A stretch of 64,000 nt of DNA from Pseudomonas guineae (GTDB taxonomy: Bacteria > Pseudomonadota > Gammaproteobacteria > Pseudomonadales > Pseudomonadaceae), in the NCBI RefSeq assembly GCF_900113745.1, contig NZ_FOQL01000001.1, positions 1,178,001 to 1,242,000 of the forward strand. Reading direction: 5' to 3'. The position numbers and the translations under genes are program-made. Positions 10,847-20,297 of the stretch are shown piece by piece (the stretch's first letter is position 1; each line of letters begins with the position of its first letter). The notes beneath the pieces are model-generated. The model saw nothing but the letters and a program-made list of their open reading frames with translations, was not told the DNA's origin and did no database searches.

Positions 10847-11014
10847 GGTGATTCCTCAGGGCTGTCGCGCCGCCACCAGACACTATTGTCGGGTACCGCA
10901 CGGAATTAGGCCGGCGATAATACCAGCTCAACGCAGTGACGCAAGGCCGGCCGTCGACTGGCTGCATGCTAAGATCGCGCCTCGCCGACCGCGGCTGATC
11001 ACGGGAGCCACTGT

Positions 11015-13234
11015 TTGTCCGACGTCATTTTGCGCCTCGCACTGCCTTCGCCCCTGCGTCGCCTGTTCGACTACCGTGCACCTGCCGGTGTACCGCGCAG
11101 CGCACTGCAGCCGGGCGCGCGGCTGCGCGTGCCGTTTGGCCGGCGCGAAATGATCGGTATCCTGATTGAAGTGACCGACCACAGCGAGGTCCCGGCGGAC
11201 AAACTCAAGCCGGCCCTGCAACTGCTAGACGCTCAGTCGCCATTACCGCAGGCACTGTTCAAGCTGTGCCTGTGGACCGCCCAGTATTACCAACACAGCC
11301 TCGGCGACACCTTGAGCTGGGCACTGCCGGTGCTGCTGCGCCAAGGCGAACCGGCGGAAGCACGCCAGCAGCGCTTCTGGTCCGTGGTCGAAGGCGCACA
11401 GCTGGACGACCCGCGGCTGAGCCGCGCGCCGCGCCAGCGTGACGCACTGAAAACCCTTGCCCAGCACCCGCATGGCGTCGCTCATCCGCTGTTGAGCAAA
11501 CTGCAGCTGAACAAAGACAGCCTCGATCTGCTGCTGGAAAAAGGCCTGGTGCAGGTCGACGTGCGCCGCCATGCCCCCAGCGAGCGCCACGCCAAGTGGC
11601 TGGCGCAACCGGAACTGCCGTTAAATGCCGAGCAACGTGCTGCCACCGAAGCGATTCGCTCGGGTCTCGACAGCTTCAATGCCTTTCTCTTGGCCGGTGT
11701 GACTGGCAGTGGCAAGACCGAGGTTTACCTGCAGCTGATCCGCGAGACCCTGGAGGCCGGCAAGCAGGCCCTGGTGCTGATCCCGGAAATCAACCTCGGC
11801 CCGCAGACCCTGGCGCGCTTCGAGCAGCGCTTTAATGCCCGTATCGCCCTGCTGCACTCGGCGGTTAATGACCGTGAACGCCTAGAAGCCTGGCTGGCGG
11901 CGCGTGATGGCGAGGCCGACATCATCATCGGCACTCGTTCAGCACTGTTTACCCCAATGCAGCGGCCGGGGCTGATCATCATCGATGAGGAACACGACGC
12001 CTCCTATAAACAGCAGGAAGGCCTGCGTTATCACGCCCGCGACCTGGCCGTGGTGCGAGCACATCAAGAAAACATCCCGATCGTGCTCGGCTCGGCTACG
12101 CCTTCGCTGGAGAGCTTGCACAACGCCCACAACGGCCGTTACGCCATGCTGCACCTGCGCGAACGTGCCGGCGGGGCCAAGCAGCCACGTTTTCTGCGCT
12201 TGGATGTAAAAAGCCGGCCACTGGACTCCGGCATCTCCGGGCCGATGCAGCAGGCCATCGCCCAGACGCTGCAAGCCGGCCAGCAGGTGCTGGTGTTTCT
12301 CAACCGTCGCGGGTTCGCCCCGACGCTGCTGTGCCATGACTGCGGCTGGCTGTCGGAATGCCCGCGCTGTGACGCACGTATGACCGTACACCAGCGCTCG
12401 CGCGAGTTGCGCTGCCACCACTGCGGCCATGCCGAGCGCCAGCCGAGCAACTGTCCGAAATGCAACAACGTCGACCTGCGCCCAGTGGGTGCCGGCACCG
12501 AGCGCGCAGAAGAACGCCTGGGAATTCTCTTCCCCGATGTGCCGGTATTACGTGTGGACCGCGACAGCACCTCGCGCAAAGAGGCCATGAGCACACTGTT
12601 CAACACCGTGCAACGCGGCGAGCCGTGCATCCTGGTTGGCACGCAGATGCTCGCCAAGGGTCATCACTTCCCCCGCGTCACCCTGGTGGCGATTTTGGAT
12701 GCCGACGGCGGCCTGTTTTCCGCGGACTTCCGCGCCAGCGAGCGCATGGCCCAGCTGATCGTTCAGGTTGCCGGACGCGCCGGACGCGCCGAAGAACCGG
12801 GCAAGGTGATTATCCAGAGCCACCTGGCCGACCATCCTTTATTGGTGCAACTGACTGAGCAAGGCTACTTCGCCTTCGCCGAGCAGGCCCTGAGTGAACG
12901 TCGTAGCGCTGGCCTGCCGCCCTTTTGTCACCTTGCCCTGCTGCGCGCCGAAGCACACAAACCTGGACAGGCCGAAGGTTTTCTTGACGACGCTTGTACT
13001 GAAGCAGAATTACTCCTAAGCGAGCTGAAACTCGGTGGCATCGAGTTGCTCGGCCCGGTCCCCGCGCCCATGGAGCGCCGCGCTGGCCGCTACCGTGCTC
13101 AGCTATTGGTGCAGGCCAACGCCCGCGCGCCGCTGCATCGCCTGCTCAACAGCTGGATGCTGGCCCTGGAGCAGATGCCCAGCGGCCGTGCAGTGCGCTG
13201 GTCGTTGGACGTCGACCCGATCGATCTGTTCTAG
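11015..13234 (+). CDS. priA: Primosomal replication restart helicase PriA
   Basis: 739 aa DNA helicase that reloads the replisome at stalled forks. Translation appears to start at a TTG (11015), giving MSDVILRLALPSPLRRLFDY, which matches the usual N-terminal 3'-DNA-binding domain; I see no in-frame ATG that would keep it. Helicase motifs: Walker A GVTGSGKTEV, Walker B IIDEEHDASYKQQ, GSATPSLES, and the C-terminal lobe FLNRRGFAP and AGRAGRAEEPG. The zinc-binding insertion has the paired cysteines CHDCGWLSECPRCDARM and CHHCGHAE...NCPKCNN. Length is normal and it is transcribed away from rpmE. Confidence 0.97.
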   Translation: MSDVILRLALPSPLRRLFDYRAPAGVPRSALQPGARLRVPFGRREMIGILIEVTDHSEVPADKLKPALQLLDAQSPLPQALFKLCLWTAQYYQHSLGDTLSWALPVLLRQGEPAEARQQRFWSVVEGAQLDDPRLSRAPRQRDALKTLAQHPHGVAHPLLSKLQLNKDSLDLLLEKGLVQVDVRRHAPSERHAKWLAQPELPLNAEQRAATEAIRSGLDSFNAFLLAGVTGSGKTEVYLQLIRETLEAGKQALVLIPEINLGPQTLARFEQRFNARIALLHSAVNDRERLEAWLAARDGEADIIIGTRSALFTPMQRPGLIIIDEEHDASYKQQEGLRYHARDLAVVRAHQENIPIVLGSATPSLESLHNAHNGRYAMLHLRERAGGAKQPRFLRLDVKSRPLDSGISGPMQQAIAQTLQAGQQVLVFLNRRGFAPTLLCHDCGWLSECPRCDARMTVHQRSRELRCHHCGHAERQPSNCPKCNNVDLRPVGAGTERAEERLGILFPDVPVLRVDRDSTSRKEAMSTLFNTVQRGEPCILVGTQMLAKGHHFPRVTLVAILDADGGLFSADFRASERMAQLIVQVAGRAGRAEEPGKVIIQSHLADHPLLVQLTEQGYFAFAEQALSERRSAGLPPFCHLALLRAEAHKPGQAEGFLDDACTEAELLLSELKLGGIELLGPVPAPMERRAGRYRAQLLVQANARAPLHRLLNSWMLALEQMPSGRAVRWSLDVDPIDLF

Positions 13235-13332
13235 AACGCTTGCGGCCTGCTGCGCGCCGACTGGCTGTTAGAAACAAGCGGCACTGCCCAGCCTGTTACA
13301 CTGCACGCCATTTCGTTTAGCAGGCCTGCACC

Positions 13333-14712
13333 GTGACCAACACCGCTTTCTCTTCTCTGCCGCTTTCCGCCGCCATGCTGGCGAACCTCGAGTCTCTCGG
13401 TTACACCGAGATGACCCCGATTCAGGCGCAGAGCCTGCCGGTAATGCTCAAGGGCATGGACCTGATTGCCCAAGCTAAAACGGGCAGTGGTAAGACCGCA
13501 GCCTTCGGTATCGGCCTGCTCAACCCGCTCAACCCGCGCTATTTTGGCTGCCAGGCCTTGGTAATCTGTCCAACCCGCGAGCTGGCTGACCAGGTGGCCA
13601 AAGAACTGCGCCGCCTGGCGCGCTCCGCCGACAACATCAAGATTCTTACCCTGTGTGGCGGCGTACCATTTGGTCCGCAGATCGCCTCGCTGGAGCATGG
13701 TGCACAGATCATCGTCGGTACGCCGGGGCGCATCCAGCAGCACTTGCGCAAAGACACGCTGAAGCTCGACGGCCTCAACACTCTGGTGCTTGATGAGGCT
13801 GACCGCATGCTCGACATGGGTTTCTACGACAGCATCGCCGAGATCATCGAACAGACCCCCGCACGCCGGCAAACCCTGCTGTTCTCCGCCACCTACCCGA
13901 GCAGCATCAAACAGCTGTCCGCTAAATTCATGCGTGATCCGCAGCAGGTCAAAGCCGACGCCTTTCACGACGACACGCAAATCGAACAGCGTTTCTACGA
14001 AATCGCCCCAGAAGAGCGCATGGACGCCGTGGTCAAGCTGCTCAACTGCTACCGCCCACAATCCTGCGTGGCGTTCTGCTTTACCAAGCAGCAATGTCAG
14101 GAAGTGGTCGACCACCTCACCGCCAAAGGCATCTCGGCCGCCGCGCTGAATGGTGACTTGGAACAACGTGACCGCGATCAAGTGCTGGCAATGTTCGCCA
14201 ACCGCAGCCTGTCGGTACTGGTGGCCACCGATGTCGCCGCGCGCGGCCTGGATATCGACGCCCTAGACATGGTGATCAACGTCGAACTGGCGCGCGACTC
14301 GGAAATTCACATTCACCGCGTCGGCCGTACCGGTCGTGCCGGCGAGAAAGGCCTGGCCATGAGCCTGGTAGCGCCGGCCGAAGGCCATCGTGCCCAAGCC
14401 ATCGAAACCCTGCAAAAAGCCCCGCTCAACTGGCACCCTTTGAGCAGCCTAAAACACCAGGGTGGCGCGCCGCTGCAGCCGCCGATGATCACGCTGTGCA
14501 TCAGCGCAGGGCGCAAAGACAAACTGCGCCCGGGTGACATTCTCGGCGCATTGACCGGCGATGCGGGCATCCCTGGCGCGCAGGTCGGCAAGATTGCCAT
14601 CTTTGACTTCCAGGCCTATGTGGCGGTTGAGCGCAGCCTCGCCTTACAGGCACTTAACTGCCTCAGCGAGGGCAAGATCAAGGGCCGCTCGCTGCGCGTT
14701 CGCACCCTGTAG
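13333..14712 (+). CDS. dbpA: ATP-dependent RNA helicase DbpA
   Basis: DEAD-box helicase of 50S subunit assembly that recognises 23S rRNA hairpin 92. It is 459 aa with a GTG start (13333). Motifs: Q motif, AKTGSGKT (48-55), [53 protein letters not shown]. The last 75 residues (ITLCISAGRKDKLRPGDILGALTGDAGIPGAQVG) form the DbpA-specific RNA-binding domain that distinguishes it from RhlE, which is also encoded in this window. It stands between priA and the GGDEF gene on the same strand with a 98-base leader. Confidence 0.95.
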   Translation: MTNTAFSSLPLSAAMLANLESLGYTEMTPIQAQSLPVMLKGMDLIAQAKTGSGKTAAFGIGLLNPLNPRYFGCQALVICPTRELADQVAKELRRLARSADNIKILTLCGGVPFGPQIASLEHGAQIIVGTPGRIQQHLRKDTLKLDGLNTLVLDEADRMLDMGFYDSIAEIIEQTPARRQTLLFSATYPSSIKQLSAKFMRDPQQVKADAFHDDTQIEQRFYEIAPEERMDAVVKLLNCYRPQSCVAFCFTKQQCQEVVDHLTAKGISAAALNGDLEQRDRDQVLAMFANRSLSVLVATDVAARGLDIDALDMVINVELARDSEIHIHRVGRTGRAGEKGLAMSLVAPAEGHRAQAIETLQKAPLNWHPLSSLKHQGGAPLQPPMITLCISAGRKDKLRPGDILGALTGDAGIPGAQVGKIAIFDFQAYVAVERSLALQALNCLSEGKIKGRSLRVRTL

Positions 14713-14766
14713 CCCCGAGTAAACAGACGGCCGCAGTAGTGCGGCCAGCAACAGAGGAACACACCC

Positions 14767-16002
14767 TTGCGCAATATTCTGGTGGTCGAAGACAGCCCTT
14801 TGGTGCTGAAAATTCTCGAGCACCTGTTTCGTAAAGAGGCCGGCTTCCAGCCAATATTCTGCGCGTCAATGGGCGAAGCACGAGTGATGCTGGAGACCTC
14901 AGCCGAATTGTTCTTCGCCGCCATCGTCGACCTTAATCTGCCAGATGCGCCACACGGTGAAATCGTCGACGTGGTGATGAGCTACAAGCTGCCCTGCATC
15001 GTGCTCAGCGGCACTTACAACGAGCAGCGCCGCGATCAGATGCTACTCAAAGGCGTGGTCGATTACGTGCTCAAGGAAAGTCAGCACTCCTACGAGTACG
15101 CTTTCCGCCTGCTGCACCGCCTGGAGAGCAACAGCGCTGTGAAAATCCTCATCGCTGAGGACTCCGACGCCACCCGCCATTACATCCGCCACGTACTGAC
15201 CCCGCATCGTTACCAGATCATCGAGGCCGGTGATGGCGACGAGGCCTTGCGCATCCTCAAGGAACAGCCGGATATCGATTTGCTGGTGGTTGACCACAGC
15301 ATGCCCGGCATCAGCGGCTTTGACCTGGTCAAATTGCTTCGGCAGAAAATGAAGCGCCACGAGCTGATCATTCTCGGCCTGTCAGCCGACACCAAAGGCT
15401 CGCTCAGTGCCAAGTTCATCAAACACGGTGCCGATGACTTCCTGCGTAAACCCTTCTGCTCGGAAGAGCTCAACTGTAGGGTGATGTCGACTCTCGAACG
15501 CCGCGACCTGCTGCGCGCGCTCAAACAAGCTGCACAATTCGATGCGCTCACCGGTCTGAATAATCGCCGCGCATTCTACGAGCATGGCCAGCAGCTGTTT
15601 CAACAAGCGCGCTCAGGCGGCCGCGATCTCAGCGTGGCGATGATCGACCTGGATTTTTTCAAGCGCATCAATGATGAGCACGGCCACGCCAGCGGCGATG
15701 CGGCGCTGATTGGTTTCGCCCGAGCGTTTTCCGCCACATTCCCCGATGCACTACTCGGGCGCTTGGGCGGTGAAGAGTTTGCCATGGTCAGCCAGCAGGA
15801 TGCTGCGGCCCTGAGCGACGCCCTCGACCAGCTACGCAACCACTGCGCCACCCTGAAGTACGCTATAGGCGCACCGCCCTTATGCTTCAGCGCCGGCATC
15901 TATCATGGCGCACCCGACGACCTGGAAAGCCTGCTGCACCAGGCCGACCTGCGTCTGTATCAGGCTAAGACTCAAGGCCGCGGGCGCAATTGCTGGCAGT
16001 AG
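14767..16002 (+). CDS. Two-receiver response regulator with GGDEF (diguanylate cyclase) output
   Basis: 411 aa cytoplasmic signalling protein. REC1 (about 3-118) has phosphoacceptor D55 (AAIVDLNLPD). REC2 (about 126-243) has acidic residues ED131-132, acceptor D176 (LLVVDHSMPG) and K228 (LRKPF). GGDEF (about 255-409) has DALTGLNNRRAF and the active-site motif GGEEF at 334-338, so it should make c-di-GMP. The position of the inhibitory RxxD site before GGEEF is occupied by PDAL, so product inhibition at that site is not expected. Translation seems to start at TTG 14767, with AGAGGAA upstream. No histidine kinase gene is adjacent. Confidence 0.9.
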   Translation: MRNILVVEDSPLVLKILEHLFRKEAGFQPIFCASMGEARVMLETSAELFFAAIVDLNLPDAPHGEIVDVVMSYKLPCIVLSGTYNEQRRDQMLLKGVVDYVLKESQHSYEYAFRLLHRLESNSAVKILIAEDSDATRHYIRHVLTPHRYQIIEAGDGDEALRILKEQPDIDLLVVDHSMPGISGFDLVKLLRQKMKRHELIILGLSADTKGSLSAKFIKHGADDFLRKPFCSEELNCRVMSTLERRDLLRALKQAAQFDALTGLNNRRAFYEHGQQLFQQARSGGRDLSVAMIDLDFFKRINDEHGHASGDAALIGFARAFSATFPDALLGRLGGEEFAMVSQQDAAALSDALDQLRNHCATLKYAIGAPPLCFSAGIYHGAPDDLESLLHQADLRLYQAKTQGRGRNCWQ

Positions 16003-16164
16003 CGCCACGTCAAGCGGCGGTACTGAACGCTGCCTTTCAAGGCGTCAGAGTGCGTTGAAAGATCACTCTGCAAAGCCTACTCATAATGCGAGAGTGGCTG
16101 CTCGCACTAATACCTCACGCGTATTAAAGCCAAGCGCTGTTAATCAGGCGCTCAACAACGGCCT

Positions 16165-16899
16165 TTAGAGGCCGTGGCGCTGGAAGATCTGCGCATACGA
16201 CCCATCGGCACGCATCGCCGCAATCGCCTGATTGAAGTCATCGGCAATCTTTTCATGCTGTGGGTGTTTGCGGCTGACCAGAATATGCAGGCCGTTCTCG
16301 CTCAATGGCTGCGGCAGAAATTCCAGCTGATCACTAATCCCGATCAGGCTGCGGTTGAGATAAAAGCGCGCCACCAATTCATCCTCCACCGCCAGCTGCA
16401 CCCGCTTGGCCTGCAGCATCCGCGCGCCTTGAGCAAAGCTGACGACCTCAATCTTGCTCAGGCGACTGTCCTGATCAAACGCGCGGGAGTAGGCGTAATC
16501 ACGCACCACCGCAATGCGGTAGGGGTACAAGTCCGCTAATTGACGGAACGAGATATGACTGCCCTTGCGCTGTAAAAAGCGCACGCGATTGATTAAAAAG
16601 GGCTGCGAGTAATAACCAAAGGTCGCGCGTTCATCGGTGTACCAGGCGTTAATCAGCACGTCATAGCTACCCTGCTGTAGCCCGCGTACCGCACGTGCCC
16701 ATGGCACCTGGGCATAGCGCGTGGTGTAGCCGGCACGGCTCAGGGCCTCGGTCACCAAATCAGACGCCACACCATTGTTCAGCAGTGTCTGATCATTAAA
16801 GGGTGGCCAGGGATCCGCGACCAACCGCAAGGTTTCTGCGACGCTAACGCCGGCAGGCATCAGCATCCACACCAGCAGGCAGGCACGCAATGCGTTCAT
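16165..16899 (-). CDS. Family 3 periplasmic solute-binding-like protein (orphan)
   Basis: 244 aa from the ATG at 16899; a TTG five codons upstream is also in frame. The signal peptide ends VSVAETLRL. The mature part matches the SBP_bac_3 fold: LRLVADPWPPFND at the N-terminus, YDVLINAWYTDER, a hinge and second lobe (PYRIAVVRDYAYSRAF), and a C-terminal PQHEKIADDFNQAIAAMRADGSYAQIFQRHG. No permease or ATPase gene is adjacent, so it is not obviously part of an ABC importer. Such orphan proteins in Pseudomonas may feed sensory proteins; the neighbouring GGDEF gene is convergent. The ligand cannot be inferred. A hairpin (16158-16175, ACGGCCT arms) overlaps its stop codon. Confidence 0.82.
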   Translation of the reverse strand: MNALRACLLVWMLMPAGVSVAETLRLVADPWPPFNDQTLLNNGVASDLVTEALSRAGYTTRYAQVPWARAVRGLQQGSYDVLINAWYTDERATFGYYSQPFLINRVRFLQRKGSHISFRQLADLYPYRIAVVRDYAYSRAFDQDSRLSKIEVVSFAQGARMLQAKRVQLAVEDELVARFYLNRSLIGISDQLEFLPQPLSENGLHILVSRKHPQHEKIADDFNQAIAAMRADGSYAQIFQRHGL

Positions 16900-17031
16900 C
16901 AACGACTGTCCCAAAAGAGCAGAAAGCTAAGCCTAGTCGATCACTGACGCAGCCACACGGCACAGGTCATCAGTTAAGATGCGCGCTGTTTTGCGCCAGC
17001 CTTGGCGCCGTCGCATGTTGAGGTAAACCCC

Positions 17032-18216
17032 GTGCTTACACCCCAGGTCGTGATTATCGGAGCCGGTGCCGCCGGACTTATGTGTGCGCTGACGGCTGCC
17101 GCGCGCGGGCGGCAGGTGCTGCTGCTGGATCACGCCAACAAAGCCGGCAAGAAAATCCTCATGTCCGGTGGCGGGCGCTGCAATTTCACCAATATGCACA
17201 GCGAGCCGAACAACTTCCTTTCGGAAAATCCACATTTCTGCAAATCTGCGCTGGCGCGCTACACCCAGTGGGACTTTATCGCCTTGGTGGCCAAGCACGG
17301 CGTGGCCTTCCACGAGAAGAAGCTCGGTCAGCTGTTCTGCGACAACAAGGCCAGCGACATTCTCGGCTTGCTGCTTAGCGAGTGCGACGACGCCGGCGTT
17401 GAGCTGCGTCTCGACACCTCGGTCAGTGAGATCGCCAAACGAGACAACGGTTATCAACTGCAGACCAGCGCCGGCGCTGTGCGCTGCGAGTCCTTAGTGA
17501 TCGCCACCGGCGGCCTGTCGATTCCAACCCTTGGCGCCACCGGCTTTGGCTATCAGGTGGCCAAGCAATTCGGCCACGAACTGCTGCCAACCCGCGCCGG
17601 CCTAGTGCCCTTCAGCATTACCGACCCGCAACTCAAAGCCCTCTGCACTGAGCTGTCCGGCACCTCGGTAGAAGACTGCGTGGTGAGCTGCAACGGCCAG
17701 AGCTTCAAGGAAAATATTCTGTTTACCCACCGTGGCCTCAGCGGCCCGGCGATTTTGCAGATTTCCTCGTTCTGGCAGCCGGGCGACGTCATTAGCATCA
17801 ACCTGCTGCCGCATATCGACCTGCCTGAGTGGCTGGCCGAGCAACAACGCGAACGACCCAATAGCGAGCTGAAAACCCTGCTGGCTGAACTATTTACCAA
17901 GAAAATGGCCGGGCTGCTGGCGGATAGCTGGTTCGTTTCCAAACCAATGAAGCAGTACACCCACGCCGAACTCAAGGCAGTTGCCGAGCAGTTGAGCGAC
18001 TGGCAACTGGTACCCGCCGGCACCGAGGGTTACCGTACGGCCGAAGTCACCCTGGGTGGAGTAGACACCCGCGAAGTGTCGTCGAAAACCATGGAGTCGC
18101 TGAAATCCCCGGGGCTGTATTTTGTCGGCGAAGTGCTGGATGTCAGCGGTCACCTGGGCGGTTTCAACTTCCAATGGGCCTGGGCCTCGGGCTACGCGGC
18201 GGCACAATATGCGTAA
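17032..18216 (+). CDS. NAD(P)/FAD-dependent oxidoreductase of the YhiN/HI0933 family
   Basis: 394 aa from GTG 17032, chosen because GAGGT lies just upstream and MLTPQVVIIGAGAAGLM then begins right at the FAD-binding beta strand; the open frame extends ten codons further to a TTG. Motifs: dinucleotide-binding VIIGAGAAGLMCALTAAARG, SGGGRCNFTN, VIATGGLSIPTLGATGFGY, THRGLSGPAILQISS and the C-terminal GEVLDVSGHLGGFNFQWAWASGYAA. The family is widespread, soluble and of unsettled substrate; a role in tRNA or quinone chemistry has not been shown for it to my knowledge. Confidence 0.9.
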   Translation: MLTPQVVIIGAGAAGLMCALTAAARGRQVLLLDHANKAGKKILMSGGGRCNFTNMHSEPNNFLSENPHFCKSALARYTQWDFIALVAKHGVAFHEKKLGQLFCDNKASDILGLLLSECDDAGVELRLDTSVSEIAKRDNGYQLQTSAGAVRCESLVIATGGLSIPTLGATGFGYQVAKQFGHELLPTRAGLVPFSITDPQLKALCTELSGTSVEDCVVSCNGQSFKENILFTHRGLSGPAILQISSFWQPGDVISINLLPHIDLPEWLAEQQRERPNSELKTLLAELFTKKMAGLLADSWFVSKPMKQYTHAELKAVAEQLSDWQLVPAGTEGYRTAEVTLGGVDTREVSSKTMESLKSPGLYFVGEVLDVSGHLGGFNFQWAWASGYAAAQYA

Positions 18217-18306
18217 GCCTCAATCAGCAACTGCGGCATCTAGTTCGCCCAGCGTAGGTTGCTAAGTCATCAACCCTAGCGCCCACTCTAAGGATGGTTT
18301 GCCCGC

Positions 18307-20148
18307 ATGACCCAAGACCAAGGCCTGATTTACGCCATACTCGCCGCCACCATGGGCCTGTTCCTCTGGGGCCGCTGGCGCCATGACATCGTCGCGCTCG
18401 GCGCGCTACTGGCCTGCGTAATCACTGGCCTGGTGCCAGACCAAGAAGCCTTTACCGGCTTCGGCCATCCGGCGGTGATTACCGTGGCCTGTGTGCTGGT
18501 GCTCAGCTTCGGCTTGCAACGCACCGGCGCAGTAGACGCCATGGCGCAGCGGGTATTACCCGCCAATGCCGGGCCCATGCTTTCGATCGCCGCACTGACC
18601 GGGCTTGGCGCGGTGTTATCGGCCTTTATGAACAACGTCGGCGCACTCGCCCTGCTGATGCCAATAGCCCTGAAAATCGCCAGCAAACAAGAGCTGCCGC
18701 CGGGACGCCTGCTGATGCCGCTGGCCTTCGGTACTATCCTCGGCGGTATGACCACGCTGATCGGCACACCGCCTAACTTGATCGTGTCCAGCTTCCGCGC
18801 GCAGAGCGGCGCAGGGCCGTTCGCCATGTTCGATTTCAGCCCCGTGGGCGTCGCCGTGGCGCTGACCGGCGTGCTGTTCATTACGCTGATCGGCTGGCGG
18901 CTGGTGCCACGCCGGGAAGTGGTCGGCGTGGCCAGCTTTGATACGGGCACCTACATCACCGAGGCTCGTGTAAAAGAAGGCGCCAAGGCCGAAGGCAAGA
19001 GCCTGCGCGAAGTCGAACAACTGCTCGAAGAGGCCGACGCCCAAGTAGTGGGCATGGTGCGCAACAAACTGCGTCTATCAGCCCCCAACCCGCGACGCAT
19101 CCTCCAGGTGGATGACGTATTGGTGATCGAGGCCGAGCCTGAAGTACTCGGTGAGGTGCTCAGCAAGCTGGGCTTGAAGCTGGAAGCAGCCAAGAAGCCC
19201 TCGCCGGATGAGGATGAGGAGCACGAGGACAGCCAAGACGAAGACGCGGCAGCCGAGAGCAAGACCGAGGAAAAGAAGGACAGCAACAGTGACGACAGAG
19301 TGCTGCAGGAACTGCTAGTGCGCCCGGACTCGCAGTTGATCGGGCTGTCAGCCAGCAATATTCGCCTGCGCCATCGTTACAACATCAACCTGCTGGCGAT
19401 CTCGCGGCAAAGCCATCGCTCGATTAAACGCCTGCGTTCGACCCTGTTCGAGCGCGGCGATGTACTGCTTATGCAAGGCGAACCGGCCGATATCAGCGAC
19501 TTCGCCAGCGACTATGCTTGCGTGCCGCTGGCCGACCGCGCCATCAGCATTCCTAATCCGGCTCAGGCCAGCTTCGCCGCCGGCGTAATGCTGCTGGCCG
19601 TGATTCTTGCGGCGTTCGGCGTGCTGTCGGCGGCAGTTGCCTTCGCCGCCGGCGTACTGGTGTTTATGGTGGCGCGCATCGTGCCTCTGCGCCTGCTCTA
19701 TCAGTCCATCGACTGGCCGGTGATCGTTCTGCTCGGCGCCATGATCCCCGTCGCCGGCGCCATGTCCGCTACGGGTGCAGCCGACCTGCTGGCGCGCCTG
19801 CTAATGGAGCATGTGGCGCAGGGTAATCCGGTGGTGGTGCTGACGCTGATTCTGGTGGTGACCATGACTCTGTCGGACTTTATGAACAATGCCGCCACCG
19901 CCGCGGTGATGTGTCAGATCGCCTTAAGTGCGGCCAGCCAACTCGGGGTCAACCCAGACTCCCTGTTGATGGCGGTGGCAATCGGCGCTTCCTGCTCATT
20001 CCTCACCCCCATTGGCCACCAGAACAACACGCTGATTCTCAGCCCTGGCGGCTTCCGCTTCGGCGACTACTGGCGGCTTGGCCTGCCGATGGAAATCATT
20101 GTGGTACTTGTCAGCGTGCCGCTGTTGCTGCTGGTCTGGCCGCTTTAA
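18307..20148 (+). CDS. SLC13-family permease with two TrkA-C domains
   Basis: 613 aa inner-membrane transporter of the divalent anion/sodium symporter type. Two membrane halves (about 5-200 and 420-613) each carry the conserved hairpin signature: MNNVGAL with TLIGTPPNLIV (108-160), and MNNAATAAV with LTPIGHQNN (526-574). Between them is a cytosolic block with two RCK-C/TrkA-C domains (about 205-290 and 333-405), split by a very acidic linker (298-332, DEDEEHEDSQDEDAAAESK). Substrate may be sulfate, dicarboxylate or another anion; the sequence does not decide. The downstream yccS gene is on the same strand. Confidence 0.88.
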   Translation: MTQDQGLIYAILAATMGLFLWGRWRHDIVALGALLACVITGLVPDQEAFTGFGHPAVITVACVLVLSFGLQRTGAVDAMAQRVLPANAGPMLSIAALTGLGAVLSAFMNNVGALALLMPIALKIASKQELPPGRLLMPLAFGTILGGMTTLIGTPPNLIVSSFRAQSGAGPFAMFDFSPVGVAVALTGVLFITLIGWRLVPRREVVGVASFDTGTYITEARVKEGAKAEGKSLREVEQLLEEADAQVVGMVRNKLRLSAPNPRRILQVDDVLVIEAEPEVLGEVLSKLGLKLEAAKKPSPDEDEEHEDSQDEDAAAESKTEEKKDSNSDDRVLQELLVRPDSQLIGLSASNIRLRHRYNINLLAISRQSHRSIKRLRSTLFERGDVLLMQGEPADISDFASDYACVPLADRAISIPNPAQASFAAGVMLLAVILAAFGVLSAAVAFAAGVLVFMVARIVPLRLLYQSIDWPVIVLLGAMIPVAGAMSATGAADLLARLLMEHVAQGNPVVVLTLILVVTMTLSDFMNNAATAAVMCQIALSAASQLGVNPDSLLMAVAIGASCSFLTPIGHQNNTLILSPGGFRFGDYWRLGLPMEIIVVLVSVPLLLLVWPL

Positions 20149-20297
20149 CGAATTGCTGCGGCTGGTGCAGCGGCGGACCCATGCTGGTGAAGCTGAGCGT
20201 TTTAGCAGTTGGCGTGTTCGATCGCATCAGGGCGTGCCGCCGGCAAGGCTATTGCATTAGTCTTGAGCGCACGTCTCACGCCTAAGGCTACCGTTTG

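Noticed and set aside
16003..16164. Possible small RNA in the gap after the GGDEF gene
   Set aside because: A few short stems but no promoter-terminator pair.
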